A stretch of DNA of 64,000 nucleotides from Marinobacter alexandrii (GCA_039984955.1 JBDWTN010000007.1:1744501-1808500); one strand, 5' to 3'; positions 7,122 to 16,590 are shown, counted from the stretch's first letter. Notes: generated by a model not told the origin, from the sequence alone. A program made the numbers and translations.

Positions 7122-10094
7122 TTATCCATTTCCTGTTAAAACAAATGCACCCCACACCTTGGGGTCTCTATATTTCTCTCTCAACTTTAGTTGAGCATAC
7201 TTCAAAGAATCATCGACTTTATCAGTCTCAGCAAACTTCTTGTAAAATAAAGTGATTAACTCACTTGTAACCTGATCATTAACATCTATCAAGTTAGTAA
7301 TAACATTTCGGGCTCCAGCAACAACAAACGCTTTCTGGAGTCCAAAAACACCTTCAGCATTCGTGTTCTCTATTCCAGGTTCACACCCGGAAAGAAACAC
7401 CAATCTTGTTTTACTGAGGTTAAGGTTCATTGCCTCATAAGTTGTCAGTATTCCATCGTTCTCTGAAATAGTGGGTATTCCATCCATGTACCTATCAAAA
7501 GTTTCAGAAGCACCGCTCAGAAAAATACCTGATTTGAAAGGAGAACTATTGATTGGGCTATTTGAAGCAATGAAGTTAAGTCTATCATTAAAGAAGCCAT
7601 GTGTAGCAATGTGTAGTACAGTTGGGTTGTAAGCTGACCGTACTCTTAGTTCATTTGCATCACTCTTCAAATAAGACTTCACATTCCAATCATCTGTAAG
7701 AATGCCCTCAATCTCTCTTATTTCAAGCTCAGAGAAGGGAAGCTGTTTTAAATTAAGTCTATCATTGGAATTACCTTCATTGAAGTTAGGATTGCCAAAC
7801 AAATAAGACTTTTTGTTGAAAATTTCAATTTCTTCCCTAAACAAATCTCTGGCACTTGTTATATAGGTCACATAATAGTCATCTATCACATACTGCCCTT
7901 CAGACTTAGTCAAGATGTTAGGGTTGATCTTATTGTAAACACCATCCGGTGAAACTTTAACGGATGTTATATCTCCCAATACATCACCAATTGGGCGCCA
8001 GAAGTAGTTATATGCGTCTGAAAAATCAACCCCTATTGAATTTTTGTAGTGGCTGAAGTGATCTTCTTCGAGCTGAAACTCATCACCCAGAATAGCATAC
8101 TGTAGTTCTTCGCTCCCTTTTTTGAAAATGATGGCTAAGTACCTGGTTAAGTCTGTGAATCCGAAAAGTGTTCCTTGGTCTCTTGTCAAAGAATTAAACT
8201 CAGAAATTTTGACAATCTCTACAATTGCCTCATCTCCGCTCACATAACTCTGGACAGATCTCCAGTTTTGGTTCACTTTCTGCAACAATCCTTCAAAGTC
8301 TGGAAGTAGAGTCGCGAGCTCCTCCTCTTGTCTTTTTACTTTGGCTTCCTCGTATGGGAGATTTACATTTTGTTGTTCCAGCTCTTGCACCCCCATTTGG
8401 TAGTAACTAGCCAATAGTCTTTTATCCGACTGCCACCTTCGGTAATTGGATCTTAACTTTTCATTGGTGCTTTCAGCAATTTCTTCATGTACTTTATCAG
8501 AGGTACTGAAGAGGATATCTTTTGTTTGTAATTGAAAGTCAAAAATTGTTTGTACTAACTCTGGTTTCTTGTCTAGAAGGGTAAATGCAACATAATTGTA
8601 TCGATCTACATTTGATTTCACTTTTCGGTAAAAACTCTGCCGTTCTTGTTCTGACATAATTGGAAACAACATGTGTATTTGACCAATCTGGATACTGACA
8701 GACTTACGGAAAAATTTTTCAGCCTCTTCTTTGTTGTCAACTGCCATGAAATGCATGCCCATATATTCCAAAGCTCCAGCATATGCCGGATGATTTTGTC
8801 CGAGTACTTTTTCACGAATGGACACGGCTTCCGCATAGAACCGTTCAGCTTCCTGCTCACGGCCCATTGAACTATAGAGTACCCCTACATTGATTAATGT
8901 TGTTGCGTAACCCGGGTGATTTTTGCCATAGATTTTTTCATCTATTTCAAGTACTTCCATGTAGTGTTTTTCAGCAACTTCATTGTTTCCCAGTTTCCTT
9001 TCTACACGAGCGAGGTTATTTAAGGTATTGGCATAATAAGGATGTACAGTTCCAAACTTAGCTTTGTATGTTGCTAGCGCGTCATTGAACATGTCTCGAG
9101 CACCAGCCACATCTCCATTAGCCAAGGCCAGTGTACCTAGATTATTTTTAGCTGTTGCGTAAAAAGGATGGTTAGTACCTACATTTTCTTCACTCTCCTT
9201 TACTACCTCTCTGAACATTTCACTCGCTTTTCGGAAATTCCCTAGCTGATGATACATCACCCCCAAATCATTCAAGGTTTCTATAATCAGAATATCCGCT
9301 TCATCGGGAATACTCCTTTTTAAACGTAAAACCTCAAGCAAGGTGCTTTCAGCTTCATCAAAACGTCCCATTCTTTCGTAAAAAACGGCAAGATGCTCCA
9401 TGGACTCTGCTTGCTCTACCGCATATTGTGATCCTAAAGATTCATAAATTGTTGTACTTAGATTAATAAACTTTTCTCCTTCTACCGGCTCTCCGGTTAG
9501 AATCAGAATACGTCCTTTATGCATACATATCTCAGCAAAGTCAGGAGATAGGTCATTTCCGCTCGCGACCAATTGATCATAACAATTATTGTAAATGCTA
9601 AGAGCAAGTGTGTAGGAGCCTGCATCTTCATATAGGTAAGCCAACTTTGATCGGGCGATCCAATAATCAGGCTTATCTCCAGGAAGTTCTTCTAAAATAT
9701 CAAGTGATTTTTGAATATATCTACGAGCAAGATCAAATTCAACTTGCTCTGTATATAGAATTCCCATGTTTAGTAAAGCATCGGCATAGTCTTTTTGATT
9801 AGGTATCCCTGCCTCCTCATGATATAGAATAGAAAGATTCATATAACTCTCGGATTCGAATGGATCGAGAAGCTGTAGATTTAAAAAACCAAGATCATTG
9901 TAGATGTTTGCCCTTTGCAAATAAGTAAGATCATCTACATGGTTTTCTAGAATATTTTTAAAGTTTCGGGTAGCTTGTTCCCAATGGTTTTTTTCTAGGT
10001 TTTCCTCTGCTTCAGCTATCAAATAAGTGATATTCTGAGCACTTGATATACCTATCGTGCATGAAAAAATGATACAGGCGAGTATGTTTTTCAT
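7122..10094 (-). CDS. CHAT-domain tetratricopeptide repeat protein, exported
   Basis: The frame is open to a start at 10127, but the Met at 10094 gives a proper signal peptide (MKNILACIIFSCTIGISSAQ), so I prefer a 990-residue form. About 480 residues of TPR/Kinesin-light-chain-like repeats (LNNLGTLALANGDVAGA, TLNNLARVERKLGNNEVAE) are followed by a helical linker and a C-terminal CHAT (caspase-HetF-associated TPR) domain. Its likely catalytic pair is the His of HIATHGFF (about residue 831) and the Cys of LSGCEPG (about 902), both present. CHAT proteins are caspase-like proteases or scaffolds; the substrate here is unknown. It precedes the PorE-like gene in an apparent operon, which suggests an envelope role rather than cytoplasmic defence. 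A second CHAT-TPR gene lies at 51020-54133. Confidence 0.88.
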   Translation of the reverse strand: MKNILACIIFSCTIGISSAQNITYLIAEAEENLEKNHWEQATRNFKNILENHVDDLTYLQRANIYNDLGFLNLQLLDPFESESYMNLSILYHEEAGIPNQKDYADALLNMGILYTEQVEFDLARRYIQKSLDILEELPGDKPDYWIARSKLAYLYEDAGSYTLALSIYNNCYDQLVASGNDLSPDFAEICMHKGRILILTGEPVEGEKFINLSTTIYESLGSQYAVEQAESMEHLAVFYERMGRFDEAESTLLEVLRLKRSIPDEADILIIETLNDLGVMYHQLGNFRKASEMFREVVKESEENVGTNHPFYATAKNNLGTLALANGDVAGARDMFNDALATYKAKFGTVHPYYANTLNNLARVERKLGNNEVAEKHYMEVLEIDEKIYGKNHPGYATTLINVGVLYSSMGREQEAERFYAEAVSIREKVLGQNHPAYAGALEYMGMHFMAVDNKEEAEKFFRKSVSIQIGQIHMLFPIMSEQERQSFYRKVKSNVDRYNYVAFTLLDKKPELVQTIFDFQLQTKDILFSTSDKVHEEIAESTNEKLRSNYRRWQSDKRLLASYYQMGVQELEQQNVNLPYEEAKVKRQEEELATLLPDFEGLLQKVNQNWRSVQSYVSGDEAIVEIVKISEFNSLTRDQGTLFGFTDLTRYLAIIFKKGSEELQYAILGDEFQLEEDHFSHYKNSIGVDFSDAYNYFWRPIGDVLGDITSVKVSPDGVYNKINPNILTKSEGQYVIDDYYVTYITSARDLFREEIEIFNKKSYLFGNPNFNEGNSNDRLNLKQLPFSELEIREIEGILTDDWNVKSYLKSDANELRVRSAYNPTVLHIATHGFFNDRLNFIASNSPINSSPFKSGIFLSGASETFDRYMDGIPTISENDGILTTYEAMNLNLSKTRLVFLSGCEPGIENTNAEGVFGLQKAFVVAGARNVITNLIDVNDQVTSELITLFYKKFAETDKVDDSLKYAQLKLREKYRDPKVWGAFVLTGNG

Positions 10095-10251
10095 TGTTGA
10101 TGGAAAAGAATACACGAACCTAGTCATTTAATTAGCAAATTATAAATCTGTTTTTGCAGATAAAGGTGAATTAATTGCAGTTAAAAAGGATTCATCAACC
10201 ATCACAATAATTTTTCGATAAATACCTTTCTTTGTCCCTCAAAATTCGCAG

Positions 10252-11736
10252 ATGATAGGCAAACTCAAAATCTTTAATTCACTTACTCGACAGAAGGAGG
10301 AGTTTAACCCATTGAACCCCCCATATGTAGGTATGTATGTGTGTGGCCCAACGGTTTACAGCAACGTACACCTTGGAAATGTTCGAACATTTTTGAGTTT
10401 TGATGTGGTAAATAGGTACCTACGCTTCCTTGATTATAAAGTGCGCTATGTTCGCAACATCACCGATGTAGGACATCTTTCTGATACTGGCGAAGATAAA
10501 ATCTCAAAGAAGGCCAAACTGGATAAGCTTGAACCCATGGAAATTGTGCAGATGTATGCAAATGATTTTCGTGATGTCATGCTGGAGTTTAATGCAATAC
10601 CACCCGATATCGAACCATCAGCAATTGGTCATTTGATGGAGCAGATTGAGATGACAAAGAAATTGATCGAAAATGGATACGCATACGAATCCAATGGGTC
10701 TGTCTACTTCGATGTAGAGAAATATCATAGGGAAAATGATAATTCATATGGGATATTAAGCGGAAGAAAGATTGAAGACTTGCTCACTGAGACACGTGAC
10801 TTGGATGGGGGCGGTGACAAAAGAAGTCCATTGGATTTTGCACTTTGGAAAAAAGCCGCTCCTGAACATATCATGCGATGGAAAACCGAATGGAGTGATG
10901 GCTTTCCTGGCTGGCATCTGGAATGCTCAGTGATGAGCACAAAATACTTAGGTGAAGAATTCGATATCCATGGTGGTGGAATGGATTTAAAATTCCCACA
11001 TCATGAATGTGAGATAGCCCAGAATGCAGGTTCTCACGGGCATGGTGGAGCCAAATACTGGCTACACACGAATATGCTTACCGTGAATGGGCAGAAGATG
11101 AGTAAATCGCTTGGAAATTCATTCTTACCAAGAGAGTTGATTTCCGGTGACCATGAGCTCCTTGAAAGAGGATACAGCCCAATGACTATTCGTTTCTTCA
11201 TGATGCAATCACATTACGCCAGTACTTTGGATTTTTCTAATGAAGCTTTAGAGGCTGCTCGAAAGGGATATGTTCGCTTAGCAAATGGCATGAGGACCAT
11301 GCAAGAAATGGAATGGAAGAAAGATGATGGCATAGTTAATGAAAAACAGGTAGAACAGATCATTAAGATGTTAGACAACCTTTACTATGCCATGAATGAT
11401 GATTTCAATACTGCCTTGACCATAGGTCATTTGTTCAACTTAGTAAAGAAGATCAACTCTCTTCATACAGGACAGCTTAAATTCGGAGAAATTGGAGAAG
11501 AAACATTCCTAAGAATGAAAGAAACATTCTTAGGATTCGCAGAGGATGTGCTAGGCCTAAAAGTAGAAGCTGATGTGGATTATAAAAATCTAGTAGATAC
11601 AATCTTAGGTGAGTATAAAGACGCGAAGTTTAATCGAGACTTTGATCGAGTGGATAAACTGAGGGCAGAACTAAAAGCTGAAGGTATAGTAGTGAAAGAT
11701 ATGAAGGATAAGATTGAATGGGCGTTTGAGGAATAG
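10252..11736 (+). CDS. cysS: Cysteine--tRNA ligase
   Basis: A 494-residue class I aminoacyl-tRNA synthetase that charges tRNA-Cys in the cytoplasm. The first zinc-ligand Cys lies in CGPTVYSNVHLGN (Cys31), followed by the HIGH-like motif HLGN at 40-43. WHLECSVMS and the HHECEIAQ segment supply further zinc-site residues, and KMSKS is at about residue 282. The length is normal for bacterial CysS. It is divergent from the CHAT operon and stands alone, followed by a 9-bp hairpin that probably ends its transcript. Confidence 0.98.
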   Translation: MIGKLKIFNSLTRQKEEFNPLNPPYVGMYVCGPTVYSNVHLGNVRTFLSFDVVNRYLRFLDYKVRYVRNITDVGHLSDTGEDKISKKAKLDKLEPMEIVQMYANDFRDVMLEFNAIPPDIEPSAIGHLMEQIEMTKKLIENGYAYESNGSVYFDVEKYHRENDNSYGILSGRKIEDLLTETRDLDGGGDKRSPLDFALWKKAAPEHIMRWKTEWSDGFPGWHLECSVMSTKYLGEEFDIHGGGMDLKFPHHECEIAQNAGSHGHGGAKYWLHTNMLTVNGQKMSKSLGNSFLPRELISGDHELLERGYSPMTIRFFMMQSHYASTLDFSNEALEAARKGYVRLANGMRTMQEMEWKKDDGIVNEKQVEQIIKMLDNLYYAMNDDFNTALTIGHLFNLVKKINSLHTGQLKFGEIGEETFLRMKETFLGFAEDVLGLKVEADVDYKNLVDTILGEYKDAKFNRDFDRVDKLRAELKAEGIVVKDMKDKIEWAFEE

Positions 11737-11760
11737 TTTGATTTGATGATTTAAAGTAAA

Positions 11761-11782
11761 ACTGGATTAGTAATAATCCAGT
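11761..11782 (+). terminator. Hairpin downstream of cysS
   Basis: A perfect 9-bp inverted repeat (ACTGGATTA / TAATCCAGT) around a GTAA tetraloop, of GNRA type in RNA, 24 bases after the cysS stop. No strong T-run follows, so it may work as a weak or Rho-assisted terminator or as a 3'-end stabiliser. Confidence 0.55.
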
Positions 11783-11903
11783 CATACAAATTATTTCCAA
11801 TTAACATGTACTTCAGCAAACTTGGGTACTTAATGTTCCTATTGTAACTCGAGTTTGTGAACAATCTCCAGGGCCATGCAAAGTATTTGATAATAGTCAT
11901 GAA

Positions 11904-12359
11904 CTAAATCTCCAATACAACCGGATGTATCTCCAAATTGCTACAACTCCCCAAATCTTCATATCCACTTGGACAACCAGCAGCAGGTATCGGTTCCAAA
12001 ATTCTTGCCCCTTTAGATTTATTTACATGTTCAAAAATTAAAACTTCATTAGTTTTAGATATCGCCTGATATCCTTCTAGAACGATGTTGTTTTCATTAT
12101 TTATTATAAATACAACGACTTCTTCAATTTCATTATTCTCTTCCTTCATTAAATCAATTTCTAAGTAAAGATTCTTAAAAGCTTCATTAAGACTTTTAGA
12201 GTTATCCAAATTGCCCAGAACAACTCCATTCTCAAACAGATCATCTATTAGGATCTCAATATCACCTAGCTGAAAATTCTCAGTTACTTCAGAGTTATCA
12301 GTACATGAAGAACAACTAATAATGAATACAATTAACGAATAAATAGCGATTTTGCTCAT
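11904..12359 (-). CDS. Hypothetical lipoprotein
   Basis: A 151-residue protein with a lipoprotein signal (IYSLIVFIISCSSC), a short acidic spacer, then an acidic mixed alpha/beta region. Near the C-terminus is a small Cys-containing segment (AAGCPSGYEDLGSC). I recognise no family. It is separated from cysS by 167 bases holding only the cysS hairpin, and it follows mazG on the same strand by 58 bases. Base composition is more AT-rich than its neighbours, which could mean a young or lineage-specific gene. Confidence 0.7.
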   Translation of the reverse strand: MSKIAIYSLIVFIISCSSCTDNSEVTENFQLGDIEILIDDLFENGVVLGNLDNSKSLNEAFKNLYLEIDLMKEENNEIEEVVVFIINNENNIVLEGYQAISKTNEVLIFEHVNKSKGARILEPIPAAGCPSGYEDLGSCSNLEIHPVVLEI

Positions 12360-12417
12360 AGCTTTTTAATTAATTGTTGATAACGTAAGGTATCAAAAAA
12401 ATCGCAATTTTAAATCC

Positions 12418-13212
12418 TCAAATCTCCTTAGCCTTCTCCCAATACGCATCCATTTCTTCCAATGTCATCTCTCCAATGGTTTTACCCTCTTTCTTGGATT
12501 CTGATTCCAGGTATTGAAAGCGCTTGATGAATTTCTTATTGGTACGTTCTAAAGCGTCTTCTGGATTGATATCAACAAAACGGGCATAATTAATCAGTGA
12601 AAACAAAAGATCACCAAACTCTTCTGCTTGTTTCTCTTTTTCAGTCTCCTCTTTAAACTCTTCTATCTCCTCTTGCACTTTTTCCCATACTTGATCTTGG
12701 TTGTCCCAATCAAATCCCACTCCTCTTGCTTTCTCTTGGATACGCATGGCTTTGACCAGTGCAGGCAATGACTTTGGCACTCCACCAAGCACCGATTGAT
12801 TGCCTTTTTCATTCAATTTAATCTTCTCCCAGTTTGCTTTTACCGTTTCTTCATCCTCGGCATTTATATCTCCATAAATATGCGGATGTCTTCTTATCAG
12901 CTTTTCACATACAGAATTCAACACATCGGATACATCAAACGATTGCTTCTCATCACCTATCCGTGAATAAAATACTAGATGAAGCATCAAATCGCCTAGC
13001 TCATTTTTAACTTCCTCTAGATCATTCTCGATAATAGCGTCCGAAAGCTCATAGGTCTCTTCTATCGTCAAGTGGCGCAAGGTTTCCATTGTCTGTTTTT
13101 TATCCCACGGGCAATTTTCTCTTAGCTCGTCCATAATGGTCAGCAGACGATCAAAAGCTTCGAGCTTTACTTTTCGATTCGGATCTAAAGAGGATAATGA
13201 TTTTTTTGACAT
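12418..13212 (-). CDS. mazG: Nucleoside triphosphate pyrophosphohydrolase MazG
   Basis: A 264-residue two-domain MazG protein, the usual length. The N-terminal domain has the MazG start CPWDKKQTMETLRHLTIEETYE, with the EExxE metal-binding motif followed by LGDLMLHLVFYSRI (ExxD partner). The second domain repeats the arrangement (KVQEEIEEFKEE, EEFGDLLFSLINYARF). The family hydrolyses (d)NTPs, including aberrant nucleotides, to monophosphates and pyrophosphate. It is divergent from a small membrane-protein gene, and the two share an 81-base intergenic region. Confidence 0.96.
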   Translation of the reverse strand: MSKKSLSSLDPNRKVKLEAFDRLLTIMDELRENCPWDKKQTMETLRHLTIEETYELSDAIIENDLEEVKNELGDLMLHLVFYSRIGDEKQSFDVSDVLNSVCEKLIRRHPHIYGDINAEDEETVKANWEKIKLNEKGNQSVLGGVPKSLPALVKAMRIQEKARGVGFDWDNQDQVWEKVQEEIEEFKEETEKEKQAEEFGDLLFSLINYARFVDINPEDALERTNKKFIKRFQYLESESKKEGKTIGEMTLEEMDAYWEKAKEI

Positions 13213-13242
13213 AAAAATGGAATTCTAAAGTCGTCTGTTTTG

Positions 13243-13276
13243 TTGACAGACTACAGCCGCAAATTGGCTAATTTTG
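13243..13276 (+). promoter_or_regulatory. Bacteroidota-type promoter (TTG-N23-TAATTTTG)
   Basis: A TTG at 13243-13245 and a perfect TAnnTTTG -7 element (TAATTTTG) at 13269-13276, 23 bases apart. This would start transcription near 13282, about 12 bases before the ATG at 13294, and so excludes the TTG at 13240 as a translation start. Confidence 0.6.
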
Positions 13277-13293
13277 TATCAAAATCTGAACGA

Positions 13294-13521
13294 ATGCAGG
13301 TAGTATTATTAGGAATCGGAATATTCGCTTTATTTTTTGTGGGACTGTCTATCCGCATTTTGTTAAAAAAAGACGGAGAATTTAAGGGGACATGTGCTTC
13401 TCAGAACCCTTACCTCAATAAAGAAGGTGCGTCCTGTGGGTTTTGTGGTAAAACGGTTACTCCTGGTCAAGACTGTGGAAACTCTGATTCGGAAGTAAAT
13501 AAAGTGTTAGCTAAATTCTAG
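13294..13521 (+). CDS. Small membrane-anchored Cys-containing protein
   Basis: A 75-residue protein if started at the ATG 13294; a TTG at 13240 would extend it but lies within the promoter. It has one N-terminal membrane segment (VVLLGIGIFALFFVGLSI), a basic stop-transfer KK, then a short domain with four Cys (GTCASQNP, ASCGFCG, QDCGN) that could bind a metal or form disulfides. It resembles small proteins often annotated only as membrane or secreted protein in Bacteroidota. Function unknown. It sits between mazG and glmM. Confidence 0.72.
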   Translation: MQVVLLGIGIFALFFVGLSIRILLKKDGEFKGTCASQNPYLNKEGASCGFCGKTVTPGQDCGNSDSEVNKVLAKF

Positions 13522-13564
13522 TACAGTCTTTACGCTTTAGACTTTTTACTTCTAACTACATTTC

Positions 13565-13572
13565 TATATTTG
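13565..13572 (+). promoter_or_regulatory. -7 promoter element upstream of glmM
   Basis: A perfect TAnnTTTG match (TATATTTG) 25 bases before the glmM TTG start. No good TTG at the -33 position was seen, so only the -7 element is supported. Confidence 0.5.
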
Positions 13573-13597
13573 CGCACCGCTAAAAATTTAGAAGACT

Positions 13598-14980
13598 TTG
13601 ACATTAATTAAATCAATATCCGGCCTGCGTGGTACGATAGGAGGAAAAGCTGGAGATAATCTATCCCCATTAGATGTAGTTAAATTTTCTGCCGGCTATG
13701 GAGCTTGGCTGAAAGAGACTCATAAAAAAGCAAAAGTTATTATTGGAAGAGATGCCAGACCTTCGGGTGCATCCTTCACACAATTGGTTGCTAACACACT
13801 CATAAATCAAGGGATCGATGTTGTAGATCTAGGATTGAGCACCACCCCTACCGTGGAGATGGCTGTAATGGCTGAAAAAGCTCAAGGCGGAATCATTCTT
13901 ACAGCAAGTCACAACCCTGCCGGGTGGAATGCTTTGAAGTTATTAAATGACAAAGGAGAATTCATTTCAGCCGAAGAAGGAAAAAGAGTATTAGATCTCT
14001 CTGAATCAAAAGATATAGAGTTTGCTACCACACCAAAGATTGGTGAATTCACCACCAATGATTTTTACATTGATTATCATATTGAACAGGTTGTTAAACA
14101 TCCTTTAGTAGATGTAGAAGCTATTAAAGCTGCAGGGTTTAAGGTGATTGTCGATGCTGTCAATAGTACAGGAGGAGTTTCTATTGTCCCTCTTCTAAGA
14201 CAAATGGGTGTTGAGGTAAAGGAATTATACTGTGATCCGACAGGTAATTTCCCTCATAACCCTGAACCCCTACCCGAAAATCTTCGAAAGATATGTGGTG
14301 AACTGGAGGATGGTAATTATGATTTAGGAGTAGTCGTAGATCCTGATGTGGACCGTCTCGCACTAATTTGTGAAAATGGTGAGCCATTTGGTGAAGAGTA
14401 TACCCTTGTAGCAGTCGCGGATTATATTCTATCACAGAAAAAAGGTAACACTGTGTCTAATCTTTCTTCTACCCGCGCACTTAAAGACATCACAGAAAAA
14501 CATGGATGTGAATACAATTCATCCGCTGTGGGTGAGGTGCATGTAGTAGCAAAAATGAAAGAAACAAACGCCGTGATTGGTGGTGAAGGAAACGGGGGAG
14601 TAATCGTTCCCGATCTTCATTATGGCCGAGATGCACTGGCTGGGATAGCATTATTCCTGACTCATCTTGCCAAGTTTGGTAAAAGTGCCTCAATGCTAAG
14701 GGCTACTTATCCTAACTATCATATTTCCAAAAATAAAATTGAGCTTACGCCTGATATCAATGTAGACGGTGTACTAGAGGCCATTAAGGAAAAATATAAA
14801 GGTCAGCCTATAAATACGATCGATGGTGTCAAGATTGAGTTTGATAGCGAGTGGGTACAGTTAAGAAAGTCGAATACTGAACCTATAATTCGTATTTTTG
14901 CAGAGTCCGAAAGTCAGAATACTGCTGAACATTTAGCAAAAAAGCTGATCATGGACATTAAGGAAGTTATTTCCGGATAA
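13598..14980 (+). CDS. glmM: Phosphoglucosamine mutase / phosphomannomutase family
   Basis: A 460-residue alpha-D-phosphohexomutase. It has the phosphoserine loop TASHNPAGWN (Ser104), the Mg-binding loop DPDVDRLAL, the sugar-recognition GEGNGGV and the phosphate-binding RKSNTEPIIRIFAE. The likely reaction is GlcN-6-P to GlcN-1-P for peptidoglycan and LPS precursors; a mannose or glucose substrate cannot be excluded. The start is TTG: the N-terminus TLIKSISGLRGTIGG directly follows it, is the family's typical beginning, and has no Met before it. Twelve bases separate it from the cysteine desulfurase. Confidence 0.92.
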   Translation: MTLIKSISGLRGTIGGKAGDNLSPLDVVKFSAGYGAWLKETHKKAKVIIGRDARPSGASFTQLVANTLINQGIDVVDLGLSTTPTVEMAVMAEKAQGGIILTASHNPAGWNALKLLNDKGEFISAEEGKRVLDLSESKDIEFATTPKIGEFTTNDFYIDYHIEQVVKHPLVDVEAIKAAGFKVIVDAVNSTGGVSIVPLLRQMGVEVKELYCDPTGNFPHNPEPLPENLRKICGELEDGNYDLGVVVDPDVDRLALICENGEPFGEEYTLVAVADYILSQKKGNTVSNLSSTRALKDITEKHGCEYNSSAVGEVHVVAKMKETNAVIGGEGNGGVIVPDLHYGRDALAGIALFLTHLAKFGKSASMLRATYPNYHISKNKIELTPDINVDGVLEAIKEKYKGQPINTIDGVKIEFDSEWVQLRKSNTEPIIRIFAESESQNTAEHLAKKLIMDIKEVISG

Positions 14981-14992
14981 ATATCTGTAAGT

Positions 14993-16138
14993 ATGAAAGT
15001 TTACTTTGACAATGCCGCTACTACGCCCATCGACATAGATGTATTTGAGGCGATGAAACCTTATATGTTAGAACATTTTGGTAATCCATCATCTATCCAC
15101 TCGCATGGCAGACAAGTACGAACAGCGATAGAACGGTCCAGGAAAAAAGTAGCAGAATTATTGAATGCCGCTCCCGCGGAAATATTTTTTACATCAGGAG
15201 GAACAGAAGCTGACAATACGGCCATTCGGTGCACTGTAAGCGAAAAGGGAATTAAGCATATCATTACCAGTAAAATTGAGCATCATGCGGTCTTACACAC
15301 AGTAGAGTCGCTGGAAAAAAGAGGTATCAAGGTTAGTTATGTGGAATTAAACAATAAAGGTCAGGTCAACTATGATCACCTTGAAGTTTTGCTAAAAGAC
15401 AACCCTCATACATTGGTGACTTTAATGCACGCCAATAACGAGATAGGAAATTTACTTGATATTGAGCGTGTTGGAGAACTTTGTAGAGCGCATGATGCTT
15501 GTTTCCATTCAGACACAGTACAAAGCATGGCTCATTATGCCCATGATATGTCAAAGCTTAATCTGGATTTTGCTGTAGGTTCAGCTCACAAATTTCATGG
15601 TCCAAAAGGCATTGGTTTTTTGTATATCAATCATGAAAATAAAATTCATCCATTTATTCATGGAGGAGCTCAAGAGCGAAACATGCGAGGCGGTACAGAA
15701 AATGTCTACGGAATCGTGGGGTTGGCTAAAGCCATGGAAATAGCCTATGATGACATGGAAGCTCACAGAAATCATATTGAAGGATTAAAGGCCCATATGA
15801 TAGAGAGGTTGAAATCTACCATTGATGACGTAGCTTTCAATGGTGTCTCTGATGAAATGGATAAGAGTCTTTACACTGTTCTAAATGTTTGCCTGCCTCC
15901 AAGCGATGATAACGACATGCTACTCTTCAATCTTGATATCGAGGGGATTTCTGCTTCCGGTGGAAGTGCTTGTAGCAGTGGGTCCAGTATAGGATCACAT
16001 GTCTTGGCGGAGCTAAATAGAAATCAAAATAGAGGAGCTATTCGATTTTCTTTCAGTAAATACAATACCTTAGAGGAAGTAGATTATGCAGTTGAGAAGC
16101 TAATCAAGCTATATCAACCTGAGACTACTTCTGCATGA
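14993..16138 (+). CDS. Cysteine desulfurase (NifS/IscS family)
   Basis: A 381-residue class V PLP aminotransferase-fold enzyme. It opens with VYFDNAATTPID, carries the PLP Lys in SAHKFHGPKG (Lys200) and the persulfide-forming Cys in GGSACSSGS (Cys327). It removes sulfur from cysteine for Fe-S clusters or thiolation. The longer active-site loop with SACSSGS is typical of group I (IscS/NifS). No isc or suf scaffold genes are adjacent. It is probably cotranscribed with glmM (12-base gap) and overlaps the DoxX-like gene by ATGA. Confidence 0.94.
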   Translation: MKVYFDNAATTPIDIDVFEAMKPYMLEHFGNPSSIHSHGRQVRTAIERSRKKVAELLNAAPAEIFFTSGGTEADNTAIRCTVSEKGIKHIITSKIEHHAVLHTVESLEKRGIKVSYVELNNKGQVNYDHLEVLLKDNPHTLVTLMHANNEIGNLLDIERVGELCRAHDACFHSDTVQSMAHYAHDMSKLNLDFAVGSAHKFHGPKGIGFLYINHENKIHPFIHGGAQERNMRGGTENVYGIVGLAKAMEIAYDDMEAHRNHIEGLKAHMIERLKSTIDDVAFNGVSDEMDKSLYTVLNVCLPPSDDNDMLLFNLDIEGISASGGSACSSGSSIGSHVLAELNRNQNRGAIRFSFSKYNTLEEVDYAVEKLIKLYQPETTSA

Positions 16139-16590
16139 AAGTACAATTGATAGGACAAGGATTTAAAACGAGGGATTTGATTCACATCATTCCCAGAGTT
16201 ATTGTTGTCATCATTTTAGCACAAACCCTTCCATTTAAATTCAGTGGTGCGCAAGAAAGTGTCATGATCTTTACCCAGCTTAATATGGAGCCTTGGGGAA
16301 GGTATTTAATTGGCACTATCGAGTTGATATCGACTTTATTTTTAATTACCAACTTTTATATCATCGGCGCGATTATTTCTCTGAGTATAATCAGTGCTGC
16401 TAATTTTTTGCACTTCACTAAACTTGGCTTTATCATCAATGATGATGGAGGTACACTTTTTATATTAAGTATCATCGTGATTTTCTGTTCCTTATGGATC
16501 GTGCTATACTGGAACATGCAAAGGGTAGAGAGTAAAACGGCCAACTTTGAATTTAACTGGGATGACGAGGATGATGAGTTTCTGATTTAA
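16135..16590 (+). CDS. DoxX-like membrane protein
   Basis: A 151-residue protein with four predicted membrane segments and the DoxX-family opening LAQTLPFKFSGAQESVMIFTQL and NMEPWGRYLIG. The C-terminus is acidic (WDDEDDEF) and cytoplasmic. DoxX-like proteins are linked to redox stress or quinone metabolism; the reaction here is unknown. It starts inside the stop of the desulfurase gene (ATGA) and ends in a 4-base convergent overlap with hemH. Confidence 0.8.
   Translation: MKVQLIGQGFKTRDLIHIIPRVIVVIILAQTLPFKFSGAQESVMIFTQLNMEPWGRYLIGTIELISTLFLITNFYIIGAIISLSIISAANFLHFTKLGFIINDDGGTLFILSIIVIFCSLWIVLYWNMQRVESKTANFEFNWDDEDDEFLI

Noticed and set aside
7122-10094. CHAT proteins as a CRISPR-linked or gasdermin-type defence system
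   Set aside because: No Cas, gasdermin, or other defence gene nearby, and both CHAT proteins carry signal peptides.
10095-10251. T-box or other riboswitch before cysS
   Set aside because: The 157-base divergent gap has no conserved T-box elements and no strong structured leader.
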